A DNA stretch of 30,119 nucleotides, from NCBI GenBank assembly GCA_023144875.1, contig JAGLEW010000110.1, positions 1-30,119 of the forward strand, read 5' to 3'. This stretch comes from Methylococcales bacterium. Its GTDB lineage: Bacteria; Pseudomonadota; Gammaproteobacteria; Methylococcales; Methylomonadaceae. The position numbers and the translations under genes are program-made. The notes beneath the pieces were generated by a model, which worked only from the letters and a program-made list of their open reading frames with translations, was not told where the DNA came from and made no database searches. Shown here piece by piece: positions 7,689 through 16,328 of this stretch (its first letter is position 1; each line of letters opens with the position of its first letter).

Positions 7689-8461
7689 TGTTAATTGACA
7701 GTAAAGCCATTGTTAGTTTTAAAGCAGAAATTGCCGATGATGTAAAAATCGGTCCTTTTTCTGTGATTTCTGACGATGTACAAATTGAAAGTGGTACGGT
7801 AATTGGCTCCCATGTGGTGATTAAAGGCCCCACTAAAATTGGAAAAGATAATAAAATTTATCAGTTTTCATCCATTGGTGAAGACCCTCAGGATCGAAAA
7901 TATGCCAATGAGGTGACTCAGCTTGAAATTGGTGACCGCAATACCATTCGAGAATTTAGTACCTTGCATCGTGGCACATTACAAGATCACAGCTTAACTA
8001 AAATTGGCAACGATAATTTATTGATGGCATACACGCATGTGGCGCATGATTGCATCATTGGTAATCATGTCATTATGGCAAATGGTGCCTCCTTAGCGGG
8101 TCATGTTCATTTGGGTAGTCATGCTATTTTAGGGGGATTTACGCTGGTTCATCAATTTACCCAAATTGGTGATTATAGTTTTTCAGCAATGGGCAGCGCG
8201 GTGACTCAAGATATTCCTCCGTTTGTGATGGTCGGAGGACGACCGACTCGACCCCACGGTATTAATTCGGTGGGTATGGAGCGTAACGGGGTTTCAGCGG
8301 AAGTGATTCGAAAAATTCGTAAAGCCTATAAAATTCTTTATAAAAGTAACTTTCGGCTAGAAGATGCCATTGAAGAAATTGAAGATTTAGTCGGTGAAAG
8401 TGATGAAATTTCTATGATGGTGAGTTTTTTGCGTAATGTTACCCGTGGGTTATTGCGTTAA
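7688..8461 (+). CDS. lpxA: UDP-N-acetylglucosamine acyltransferase LpxA
   Basis: LpxA transfers a 3-hydroxyacyl chain from ACP to the 3-OH of UDP-GlcNAc, the first step of lipid A synthesis. The 257-residue protein is a left-handed beta-helix of hexapeptide repeats followed by an alpha-helical tail ending TRGLLR. The catalytic His is H120 in YTHVAHDC (E. coli H125). The chain-length ruler position that is G173 in E. coli is M168 here (sequence SFSAMGSAV), as in Pseudomonas aeruginosa, whose enzyme prefers a 10-carbon chain. The start at 7688 overlaps the fabZ stop by one base; the frame upstream to 7667 is only fabZ sequence. lpxB, normally next, is absent. Confidence 0.95.
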   Translation: MLIDSKAIVSFKAEIADDVKIGPFSVISDDVQIESGTVIGSHVVIKGPTKIGKDNKIYQFSSIGEDPQDRKYANEVTQLEIGDRNTIREFSTLHRGTLQDHSLTKIGNDNLLMAYTHVAHDCIIGNHVIMANGASLAGHVHLGSHAILGGFTLVHQFTQIGDYSFSAMGSAVTQDIPPFVMVGGRPTRPHGINSVGMERNGVSAEVIRKIRKAYKILYKSNFRLEDAIEEIEDLVGESDEISMMVSFLRNVTRGLLR

Positions 8462-8464
8462 ACC

Positions 8465-9034
8465 ATGCAGCAGATTGCCGGTATTGATGAAGTCGGGCGT
8501 GGGTGTTTAGTTGGTGCTGTTATTGCCGCGGCAGTTATTCTTGATCCTAAAAAACCGATTCAAGGACTGACAGATTCTAAAAAAATTACGCCTAAGCGAC
8601 GTATAATATTGAGTCAAACCATTAAACGTGACGCGCTGGCTTGGGCTATTGGTCGAGCAGAACCGAGTGAAATTGATCGAATTAATATTTTACAGGCCTC
8701 TTTATTAGCCATGCAACGTGCTTTTGAGGCGTTAACCATTCAGGTTGACTGGGTAAAAGTGGATGGGAATCAATACCCTTTAATCGACTGTCGAGGCGAA
8801 ATAATTATAAAGGGAGATTTGACCGAACCTGTTATTTCAGCGGCATCGATTATTGCAAAAGTACATCGAGACGATGAAATGAAAGTATTAAATGGGCTTT
8901 ATCCTCAGTACGAATTTCTTAAGCATAAAGGCTATGCAACCGTTTTACATCGACAAAGATTACAACAATTTGGAATAACCCCTTTACACCGAAAGTCCTT
9001 TGCCCCTGTCAGACGTTGCATAGAATCGACTTAA
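8465..9034 (+). CDS. rnhB: Ribonuclease HII
   Basis: RNase HII nicks at ribonucleotides in DNA and cuts RNA in RNA-DNA hybrids. The 189-residue protein has all four metal ligands: D8 and E9 (GIDEVGRG), D100 (VDGN) and D118 (KGD), corresponding to D16, E17, D108 and D126 of E. coli. The ISAASIIAKVHRD helix and C-terminal HKGY and HR(K)SF blocks are present. The usual GRGPL is GRGCL here, a change next to the active site that leaves the ligands intact. It starts three bases after lpxA and closes the lipid A operon remnant; dnaE, often downstream, is not present. Confidence 0.96.
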   Translation: MQQIAGIDEVGRGCLVGAVIAAAVILDPKKPIQGLTDSKKITPKRRIILSQTIKRDALAWAIGRAEPSEIDRINILQASLLAMQRAFEALTIQVDWVKVDGNQYPLIDCRGEIIIKGDLTEPVISAASIIAKVHRDDEMKVLNGLYPQYEFLKHKGYATVLHRQRLQQFGITPLHRKSFAPVRRCIEST

Positions 9035-9053
9035 TTATTCCTATCATTTAAGT

Positions 9054-9908
9054 ATGATTTTTTCATCACGTTTTATTTTCTTGATTAGCTTTTTGCTATT
9101 ATTTTTTTATAGTGGTACATCTTTTTCAAAGACGGATTCAACGCATTTTTCAGCAGATTATAAAATTTATTTTTACAATCCAGAGTCTAATATTAATAAT
9201 TTTAGGTCTCTTAAAACCGCTTTTGATCTTTATTTATCACAATTTGGCGCGTTTCAATTTCAACCTTTTGAACAAAAAAAAGCATTTGAAAAAATGTTGC
9301 AATCGGTTCCTTATGGCATATTTTTACTATCAAGCTGGCAATATAAAACTTTAATTTCTCAAAAAAATCTAACGCCGGTTTTAATTGCGGTTGTCGATGG
9401 TAAAAGTGTCCAGAAAAAAGTATTAATCATTAAATCACTGCAACCAACGTTTGAGATGCTTAAGGGGAAAACCGTGGCAACATCTGGTGATGAAGCTTAT
9501 TCTCGAAACCTTTTACAAGAAATGTTTCCTCAGCAACCTGTATCCGCGTTAAGCACCATTAAATTAATTTTTGTACCAACCGATATTAATGCGCTAATTT
9601 CACTGCATTATGGCATGGCGCGTGCTGCATTAAGCAGTGAGTCGAGTTTTAAAAAGCTACAGCGTATTAATCCTAAATTATCAAAACAACTGAGTATATT
9701 AGGGAAAAGTCAGCAAAAACTGCGGACGTTAGTGGTTGTGAAGCAAAAAGGGTTAGCATTACAAGAAAAAATTATCAATGTGTTACTAAATATGGGGAAA
9801 ACCAAGCAGGGCAAAGAAAAATTACGATTACTAGGGATTGATGAATGGCGACCCTTAAATCTTTTAGAACATAAACAATTAATTTTTGGTGAAGAGGGGG
9901 TGCCATGA
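9054..9908 (+). CDS. PhnD-like periplasmic binding protein without a transporter
   Basis: A 284-residue secreted protein: hydrophobic signal peptide to about residue 25 (TSFS), then a two-lobe binding-protein fold of the phosphate/phosphite/phosphonate (PhnD-like) type. Support comes from the early strand YKIYFYNPES, the hinge region LIAVVDGKSV, and the segment LKGKTVATSGDEAYSRNLL, which is where PhnD-like proteins have their 'L-kGK-vA' block. The C-terminal helix TKQGKEKLRLLGIDEW, followed by a Trp-Arg-Pro, is also typical. No ABC permease or ATPase is encoded nearby. The next two genes are another binding protein (overlapping ATGA) and a histidine kinase, so this is more likely a ligand sensor than a transport subunit. 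The ligand is unknown; the family assignment is by pattern. Confidence 0.75.
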   Translation: MIFSSRFIFLISFLLLFFYSGTSFSKTDSTHFSADYKIYFYNPESNINNFRSLKTAFDLYLSQFGAFQFQPFEQKKAFEKMLQSVPYGIFLLSSWQYKTLISQKNLTPVLIAVVDGKSVQKKVLIIKSLQPTFEMLKGKTVATSGDEAYSRNLLQEMFPQQPVSALSTIKLIFVPTDINALISLHYGMARAALSSESSFKKLQRINPKLSKQLSILGKSQQKLRTLVVVKQKGLALQEKIINVLLNMGKTKQGKEKLRLLGIDEWRPLNLLEHKQLIFGEEGVP

Positions 9909-10816
9909 AGCGTTATAATCTCATCTTTATTTTTATATTGAGTCTATTACCTCTCCATCGAGCAGTGGCTATTCATGAAAAAATATTAATTATTAATTCA
10001 AATGCTCAAATATTAAAATATCAACGTGCGCAACAAGCCATTGAAAAAAAAGATATTTATGAGATAACCCTGATTGACTTAGCTAATAATAAATGGTCAG
10101 ATAAAACCATTAATAGCCACATCCAACAAACCGATGTTATTTATTGCATTGGTAGCTTGGCTTATCAGTTTGTGGTTCAACAAAATATTGATAAACCCAT
10201 GGTTTATTCAGACATTATTAATTCAAGACGACTTCCTTATCGAAAAAACACCTATGGGATTGCCACTGAATTACCTGCGGGGATGTCATTACACATGTAT
10301 CGCTATATTTTCCCTTCCCTGAAAAAACTAGGCATTCTTTACAATCCTAATCAAAATCAAGAATGGATACACGAGGCTACCAAAACGGCTAAAGATATTG
10401 GTTATGATATTATTAGCCAAGCAATTACTGATGATGATCATCTTGAGCATTCATTGCCAGCATTATTCGCTAAAGTAGATGCTTTATGGATTATTTCTGA
10501 TAGCAGTATCGCGTCACAAAAAAATGTGGCGAATGCTTTTTCTCAGAGTAAAATCATGGAAAAACCTATTTTTTCTTATGATCCCTTTTATATTAAGCTT
10601 GGAGCACTATTAGTTATTAGTGCGGATAAACCTGCTATTAGCCGACAAGTGACGTATTTAATTGATGAAATTCTTAGAGGTCAAATTCCTCACCAAAAAA
10701 CATCCGCGCCTGCCATTTCTACCCATATTATTCTAAATATGAAAGCCTTAGAGCAATACCCGCACTTAGAATTTAATTCAAAATCACTCGATACCATCAA
10801 CCATATTATTGAATGA
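9905..10816 (+). CDS. ABC-type substrate-binding protein (PF04392-like), probable sensory partner
   Basis: 303 residues with a signal peptide ending near AVA (22). The mature part fits the ABC_sub_bind family (tryptophan/tyrosine-type binding proteins): IYCIGSLAYQFV near 78-90 ('G-s-A' block), KPMVYSDIIN, then KLGILYNPNQNQEW (second-lobe opening, classically 'vGvlYNP-e'), DALWIISDSSI and KPIFSYDPFYIKLGALLVIS. It lacks transporter partners. The start ATG overlaps the stop of the preceding PhnD-like gene (ATGA) and its stop is 13 bases before the kinase start, so all three are one operon. It is probably a periplasmic receptor whose bound state is read by the kinase. Ligand unknown. Confidence 0.78.
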   Translation: MKRYNLIFIFILSLLPLHRAVAIHEKILIINSNAQILKYQRAQQAIEKKDIYEITLIDLANNKWSDKTINSHIQQTDVIYCIGSLAYQFVVQQNIDKPMVYSDIINSRRLPYRKNTYGIATELPAGMSLHMYRYIFPSLKKLGILYNPNQNQEWIHEATKTAKDIGYDIISQAITDDDHLEHSLPALFAKVDALWIISDSSIASQKNVANAFSQSKIMEKPIFSYDPFYIKLGALLVISADKPAISRQVTYLIDEILRGQIPHQKTSAPAISTHIILNMKALEQYPHLEFNSKSLDTINHIIE

Positions 10817-10829
10817 TGGGGGGTTGTCA

Positions 10830-13682
10830 GTGACACCTTATCTCATTAAAAAAAGTCTTCGTTGGAAATTACTTTTTACCATGATGAGTTTAATGATTAG
10901 CTTATTGGGAATTATGACCTATGTCCATATCAGCACGCAGGCGACGCTTTTGCATGATGAACTGGATGTGCGTACCCGATTAATGAAAGACCATTTAACA
11001 CTGAAAGCTTCTATTATTTCAGACTCTTTAGTCGCTCAGTTGCAAGAGGCTTTTTCATCCTATAATTTTTCAGAAATGAATGAGGTACTTAAACGGCGAG
11101 CTTATAAAGAAAAAGATTTAACGTATGGTATTTTGATGTCAACCGCACAAGAAGTCTCTATTCATACGCTTAAACCTGAGTTAGAAGAGGAAGTTTTGCA
11201 AACAGATGTTGCTATTTTTGCGGCACAACAAAAAACAGTAAAGCATTATGAATACAGACGAGATGATGAGGATATACTCGAAATTATTTTGCCGATGGAT
11301 ATTGGTGTTTCCCAATGGGGTGTTTTACGATTAGGGTTTTCATTAAATTTATTACAGCAAAAAATTAACGCCTTTGAACAAAAAAATACCGAGCGTATTC
11401 AAAAAATGGTGATAGATTCCTCATTATTATCAGGGTTTTTTTTAGTGGTTTCATTTTTTGTACTGGGTATGTTTTCAGGACGATTGTCAAAACCGATTAC
11501 AGACCTTACTAAGGTGGCACATCAGTTGGCATTAGGTGATTTTACACTCACAAAAAGTTTGAGTATTAAGACAGGAGATGAAATTGAAATGCTCGCTCAT
11601 ACTTTCATTGAAATGTCTGAAAACCTTAAAGTATCTTATGAAAAACTTGAAAATTATAGCTATGATTTAGAAGATCAAGTTGCTAAAAGAACCACCGAAC
11701 TTGCCGAAGTGCGGGATCAGGCGCTGGCGGCGAACAAGGCGAAAAGTAAATTTTTAGCAACGGTCAGTCATGAAATTAGAAATCCCATGCATGCCATTAT
11801 CAATACCACTTTATTGTTATTAAAAACAAAAATTGATGATAAGCAACGCAATCATTTAAATAATGTGGTGAATGTTTCAAATACATTGGTTTTTTTAATC
11901 AATGACTTATTGGATATTGCTAAAATTGAGGCGGGTAAACTAGAGGTTGAAGAAATTGCATTAAGCTTGAAAGAAGTTTTAACCGATATTGAAAATTTAA
12001 CCGAATTAAAGGCAAGTAAAAAAGGTTTAGACTTAAAATTTTCACTGGATAAAAACATTCCCCTAACGCTGATGGGGGACTCATTAAGACTGAAGCAAAT
12101 TTTACTTAACTTAGTCACTAATGCGATTAAATTTACCAATCAAGGTTGTATTTTAGTTAATATTCAATTAGTAAGTATTGAGGCTAAAAAAGTTGCTCTT
12201 AAATTTAGTGTTTTCGACACAGGAATCGGTTTAATTCCAGAACAAGTGGCTCGATTATTTCAATCGTTTAGCCAAGTTGATAAAACGATCGCGCGTAATT
12301 ATGGGGGAACAGGCTTAGGACTGGTGATTTGTAAGCAGTTAGTGGAATTAATGGGCGGCGAAATAAAAGTTAAAAGTGCACAAAATAAAGGCAGTCAATT
12401 TTATTTTAGCTTAGATGTTAAGTTAGAACCTCAAGCGTATTTAAATAAACAAACGTTACCGAAAAAATTTAAAAATACGCGTGTATTAGTGGTTGATGAT
12501 GACATTATTTCTCGTACCGTTTTACAAACCTATTTAGAGTCATTTGGGTTTTTAGTGGATGAGGTTGAATCAGGTATAGAAGCGATAAAACGACTAGAAA
12601 CACGGAATAAATTACCTTATGGCTTAATTTTAATGGATTGGGAAATGCCTAATCTTGATGGTATTCAAACCTCAAAATACATTAATACGAGTCAAAAAAT
12701 AGATATTATACCGCCTATTATTATAGTGACTTCTCGCACTAACAAGGAAGTTTTAGCGAAAGCGGATCATGAAATACAAACAGTTTTAACCAAGCCTGTT
12801 GACTCGCTTGATTTACTTGAAAATATTGCAGCCGTCTTAGAATTTAAATTAACCGAGCATTCAAATACACCGATTGCAACGGAGGTGGTTAATGAGACAA
12901 AATTAGCTGGGGCAAAAATATTAATTGTTGATGATGATGATATTAACCGTTTAATTGTGAAAGAAATGTTGGAGGATGAGCATTTACAGGTAGTGGCGGC
13001 CAATAATGGAAAACATGCTATTGAAAAAATTAATGAGCAAAAATTTGATGCGGTACTGATGGATTTACAAATGCCTGGGATGGATGGCTATGAAGCGTGT
13101 CTTAGAATTCGACGCAACCCACGTCATAAAAACCTCCCCATTATTGCTTTAAGTGGTCATGCCATGTCTGAAATACGCGATAAATGTTTGCAAGTGGGCA
13201 TGAATGACTATGTGAGTAAGCCCTTTAGAATTCATAAATTATTAAAAATATTAGAGCGAATCATTTCATCTCAGCGTCAAGAAAATTCAAGTGAGGTTAT
13301 TGAGAATGCCGAGTTTATTCGCATTAAAGCCATGCAACCTTTTGCATGTTTATCAGGGATTGATGTTGATTTAGTGTTAGAACGCATTAGTGGTAAAACC
13401 GTCCTGTTGAAAAAATTACTGTTTAGTTTCGCTAAAGATTTTAAAAATATGACCGATCGAATTGAAGATGCGTTTATTATGGATGATAAAGAGGAAGCTC
13501 AGCGGTTAATTCACAGTTTAAAAGGTGTATCAGGAAATTTAAGTGCACTGCCATTGTATGATGCGTCAAAGCAATTAGAAAAGGCAATTATTGATGAGCC
13601 TGAAAATTTTCCCGCCGCTTTAATTCAATGCGATCAAGCCTTAAAGCAATTAGTTAATTCAATACATAAACTTCCAAGATAA
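10830..13682 (+). CDS. Hybrid sensor histidine kinase (HAMP-HisKA-HATPase-REC-REC-Hpt)
   Basis: A 950-residue membrane kinase with an internal phosphorelay. Order: TM1 about 15-33, periplasmic domain about 34-197 with no recognisable PAS or dCache signature, TM2 about 198-215, HAMP about 216-268, short coiled coil, HisKA with H314 (SHEIRNP), and HATPase with N431, DTGIGL (463-468) and GGTGLGL (492-498). Two receivers follow, with phosphoacceptors D603 (LMDWEMP) and D745 (LMDLQMP), both with complete DD pockets and conserved Lys. A C-terminal Hpt domain has H895 (LIHSLKG). This is BarA/EvgS-like architecture with an extra receiver. I chose the GTG at 10830 because GGGGGG ends six bases before it; in-frame TTG codons at 10809 and 10824 are less well placed. 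The two upstream genes are orphan binding proteins, its likely ligand-presenting partners. No output response regulator is in the window, so the final target is unknown. Confidence 0.93.
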   Translation: MTPYLIKKSLRWKLLFTMMSLMISLLGIMTYVHISTQATLLHDELDVRTRLMKDHLTLKASIISDSLVAQLQEAFSSYNFSEMNEVLKRRAYKEKDLTYGILMSTAQEVSIHTLKPELEEEVLQTDVAIFAAQQKTVKHYEYRRDDEDILEIILPMDIGVSQWGVLRLGFSLNLLQQKINAFEQKNTERIQKMVIDSSLLSGFFLVVSFFVLGMFSGRLSKPITDLTKVAHQLALGDFTLTKSLSIKTGDEIEMLAHTFIEMSENLKVSYEKLENYSYDLEDQVAKRTTELAEVRDQALAANKAKSKFLATVSHEIRNPMHAIINTTLLLLKTKIDDKQRNHLNNVVNVSNTLVFLINDLLDIAKIEAGKLEVEEIALSLKEVLTDIENLTELKASKKGLDLKFSLDKNIPLTLMGDSLRLKQILLNLVTNAIKFTNQGCILVNIQLVSIEAKKVALKFSVFDTGIGLIPEQVARLFQSFSQVDKTIARNYGGTGLGLVICKQLVELMGGEIKVKSAQNKGSQFYFSLDVKLEPQAYLNKQTLPKKFKNTRVLVVDDDIISRTVLQTYLESFGFLVDEVESGIEAIKRLETRNKLPYGLILMDWEMPNLDGIQTSKYINTSQKIDIIPPIIIVTSRTNKEVLAKADHEIQTVLTKPVDSLDLLENIAAVLEFKLTEHSNTPIATEVVNETKLAGAKILIVDDDDINRLIVKEMLEDEHLQVVAANNGKHAIEKINEQKFDAVLMDLQMPGMDGYEACLRIRRNPRHKNLPIIALSGHAMSEIRDKCLQVGMNDYVSKPFRIHKLLKILERIISSQRQENSSEVIENAEFIRIKAMQPFACLSGIDVDLVLERISGKTVLLKKLLFSFAKDFKNMTDRIEDAFIMDDKEEAQRLIHSLKGVSGNLSALPLYDASKQLEKAIIDEPENFPAALIQCDQALKQLVNSIHKLPR

Positions 13683-13697
13683 AAACGGGAGCAGCTC

Positions 13698-13981
13698 ATG
13701 AAACCGAAAAAATATTTTATTGTCTTATCAATGGCGGCTCTATTATTTCCTTTGATGACGCATGCTAAATTTAGCCCCTCCGAAAAAAAAGACATCGAGA
13801 ATGCACGTGAGTGGATTGAAGCGGAGCGGGTTATTTTTTCAGACTCAAAAAAAAAAATAAAAAAAATATGGAAGCATGTCATCGTTCTTGTAACAAGGCT
13901 AAAAAACTTACCACCGTTCAATGCCAACGTTATTGCGAATGCCGTAAAAAATCACCGAAGGGTTCGTGTAATGGCTCATAA
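13698..13981 (+). CDS. Small secreted Cys-rich protein, frame interrupted at an A11 tract
   Basis: The start (with GGGAG upstream) gives a signal peptide cleaved near THA (23), then a charged helix (PSEKKDIENAREWIEAE). Read without a shift, the frame continues past an A11-T-A8 tract into Arg/Val/Asn-rich sequence ending at 13997 inside pbpC, which does not look like protein. Read with a -1 shift (one extra A) at the tract, it gives a 94-residue product with six cysteines in the order C-x3-C-x10-C-x3-C-x-C-x8-C (C61, C65, C76, C80, C82, C91), stopping at 13981, eight bases before pbpC. I infer that the shifted version is the true protein. The cause may be an assembly indel, polymerase slippage, or a mutation. 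The twin CxxxC pattern suggests disulfides or metal binding. It follows the kinase by 15 bases, so it is probably part of that operon. Confidence 0.68.
13847..13866 (+). repeat. A11-T-A8 homopolymer tract at the frame change
   Basis: Eleven A, one T and eight A lie exactly where coding sense moves from one frame to the -1 frame. Tracts of this length allow RNA polymerase or replication slippage and are also the commonest place for sequencing indels. Confidence 0.85.
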
Positions 13982-13989
13982 GACATGGT

Positions 13990-16311
13990 GTGCCTAAGCA
14001 ATTTTTGCAAATAGGTAAGGCGTTTAAATTTAAAAAAAAGGTGGCTATTGCTATTCTTTTTATTACGAGCCTTGCAATTTTAGACACCCTATTTCCGATT
14101 AAACTAACATCCTCTGCACAACAATACGCTCAAATTATTGTGGCCGAAGATGGAACGCCTTTACGCGCCTTTGCGGATAAAAAAGGCATCTGGCGTTATC
14201 CCATCACTCTAAAAAAAGTTTCACCGTTATACATTGAAGCTTTATTAAACTATGAAGATCGTTGGTTTTGGTCGCATTTTGGGGTTAATCCGTTAGCCTT
14301 AATTCGAGCAACTGCTCAGTACTTTTGGTACGGTCGTATTATTTCAGGAGGGTCAACGCTTACCATGCAAGTAGTACGATTGGTGAAACCTCAAAAAAGA
14401 ACCCTTATTGGTAAATTCAGTCAAATGTTAGGGGCTTTACAATTAGAATGGCATTATGACAAAGCTGAAATTCTTAATTATTATTTAAATCATGCGCCTT
14501 TTGGCGGTACGTTAGAAGGGGTGCAGGCGGCTAGTTATATTTATTTAGGCAAATCTGCACGCGAATTGAGCCATGCTGAAGCGGCATTATTAACGGTTTT
14601 ACCGCAAGCTCCGAGTCGTTATCGCCCTGATCGTCATCCTAAACAAGCAAGGGTGGCACGTGACAAGGTGATTGCACGTTTATATGATGATCATCACTGG
14701 ACACAAAAAGAGACGGAAGAGGCTTATATGGAACAGGTCTACGCTCAGCGTAATCAAACGCCTGTGATTGCGGCCTTATTTGCTCGACGTTTTAGAAAAA
14801 AAACTCCGCTCGATGCCCCCCTTGTGAGTACGATAGACAGTGATTTGCAACAAAGTTTAGAAGCGTTACTCAAAAATTATATCAAAGGTTTACCGCTTAA
14901 AACCTCTGCGGCGATTTTAGTGGTGGAAAATGCGACTTTGAAAGTGAAGGCTTATATTGGTTCGGCTGATTTTTATGACAAACAACGCTTTGGACATGTG
15001 GATATGGTTCGAGCAATCCGTTCTCCAGGGTCAACCTTAAAACCTTTTTTATATGGGCTGGCGATTGATGAGGGCTTAATTCATTCGCATTCGTTATTAA
15101 CCGATGCCCCGATTATTTTAGAGGGCTATCGACCTCTAAATTTTAGTCGAGGATTTACAGGGGCAGTCAGTGTTGATCATGCGTTAAAGCGCTCACTCAA
15201 TGTACCTGCGATTGAAGTGCTTTATCATTTAACCTCTGAAAAATTTGTCAGTAAACTTAAAAATGCAGGGCTAACGTTATCATTGAATGCCAATGCAAAA
15301 CCTAATTTATCAGTTATTTTAGGGGGTATTGGTACAAGTTTAGAATCTTTGGTCGCAACGTACACCGCCTTAGCCAATGAAGGGCAAACAGGGACATTGC
15401 GTTTTTTTAATCATCAGGCACAACAGTCACGTTATTTATTGTCAAAAGGTGCGGCGTGGATTGTTCGAAAAATGTTACAAAAACCTCAGCAAGGGCATCA
15501 TAATTTAGCGTGGAAAACAGGCACAAGTTATGGCCATCGGGATTTTTGGAGTATTGGCGTTACCCATCGTTATACCATTGGCGTATGGTTAGGGCGACCT
15601 GATGGAACTCCTACCGCAGGTCACTATGGTTCACGCACGGCCTCGCCCTTATTGTTTGAAATTGTGGAAGGCTTTTCCGATGTAAGCTTCTTTGCTAAAC
15701 ACCCTCCCGAAGTTACTGAGGCGATTATTTGTTGGCCTTTAGGGCAATTAAAATCAGCGACCCCGTCTAATTTATGTCATCAACAAAAAAAAGCATGGCT
15801 GCTTAATCACACTGTTCCTAAAACATTGCCCGAAGTGAATAGTGCTTTATGGAGTAGCAACCCTGTTCGTATTCGCGTAAATGCGGATACTGATAAGAGA
15901 GTTGATAGCACTTGCAAGGCGACAAAAATAGTTTCTAAAGTGATTGCTTTATGGCCATTAGCGGTAGAACCGTGGATTCCATTGCATCGGCATCGCAGTC
16001 AACAAATCGGTGCTAGTGATGACAGTTGTCAGTCTCCATTAACTTTTCAACATGGAAAGATTAAAATAGAAGGGTTGGAGGATTTTTCTCAATTACGTTC
16101 AGCAGGCGCGGCTAAAAATTTACCCATGATTAAACTTAAAACCAGTGGTGCACAGGGGATGGTTTATTGGTTTATTAACGGTCAATTAATCTATAAAGTG
16201 CGTGCTAATGAAACGTTAAAACATCAATTTAAAACCACAGGTCGTTATCAATTAGCGGTGAGTGATGAAACGGGGAAAACCGCTCGTATTCGTATTGATA
16301 TTTTGCGCTGA
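13990..16311 (+). CDS. pbpC: Penicillin-binding protein 1C (bifunctional transglycosylase/transpeptidase)
   Basis: 773 residues, the normal PBP1C length. Short cytoplasmic N-terminus, signal anchor about 18-36, then glycosyltransferase 51 domain: E89 in NYEDRWFWSH, GGSTLTMQ (120-127), and LNHAPFGGTLEG. The transpeptidase domain has S348-T-L-K351 (SPGSTLKPF), S402-L-N404 and K509-T-G511 (KTGTSYG). A C-terminal region with paired cysteines and a beta-sandwich matches the PBP1C-specific C-terminal domain. It builds peptidoglycan on the periplasmic face. The start is GTG at 13990, without a good Shine-Dalgarno. In E. coli pbpC follows the alpha-2-macroglobulin gene yfhM; here it instead follows the sensor operon and the Cys-rich gene. 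Confidence 0.95.
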   Translation: MPKQFLQIGKAFKFKKKVAIAILFITSLAILDTLFPIKLTSSAQQYAQIIVAEDGTPLRAFADKKGIWRYPITLKKVSPLYIEALLNYEDRWFWSHFGVNPLALIRATAQYFWYGRIISGGSTLTMQVVRLVKPQKRTLIGKFSQMLGALQLEWHYDKAEILNYYLNHAPFGGTLEGVQAASYIYLGKSARELSHAEAALLTVLPQAPSRYRPDRHPKQARVARDKVIARLYDDHHWTQKETEEAYMEQVYAQRNQTPVIAALFARRFRKKTPLDAPLVSTIDSDLQQSLEALLKNYIKGLPLKTSAAILVVENATLKVKAYIGSADFYDKQRFGHVDMVRAIRSPGSTLKPFLYGLAIDEGLIHSHSLLTDAPIILEGYRPLNFSRGFTGAVSVDHALKRSLNVPAIEVLYHLTSEKFVSKLKNAGLTLSLNANAKPNLSVILGGIGTSLESLVATYTALANEGQTGTLRFFNHQAQQSRYLLSKGAAWIVRKMLQKPQQGHHNLAWKTGTSYGHRDFWSIGVTHRYTIGVWLGRPDGTPTAGHYGSRTASPLLFEIVEGFSDVSFFAKHPPEVTEAIICWPLGQLKSATPSNLCHQQKKAWLLNHTVPKTLPEVNSALWSSNPVRIRVNADTDKRVDSTCKATKIVSKVIALWPLAVEPWIPLHRHRSQQIGASDDSCQSPLTFQHGKIKIEGLEDFSQLRSAGAAKNLPMIKLKTSGAQGMVYWFINGQLIYKVRANETLKHQFKTTGRYQLAVSDETGKTARIRIDILR

Positions 16312-16328
16312 TTTAGAAAAATTTCAGC

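Noticed and set aside
9054..10816. A phosphonate or amino-acid ABC transporter
   Set aside because: Only the two binding proteins are present; no permease or ATPase gene exists in the operon or nearby, and the next gene is a kinase.
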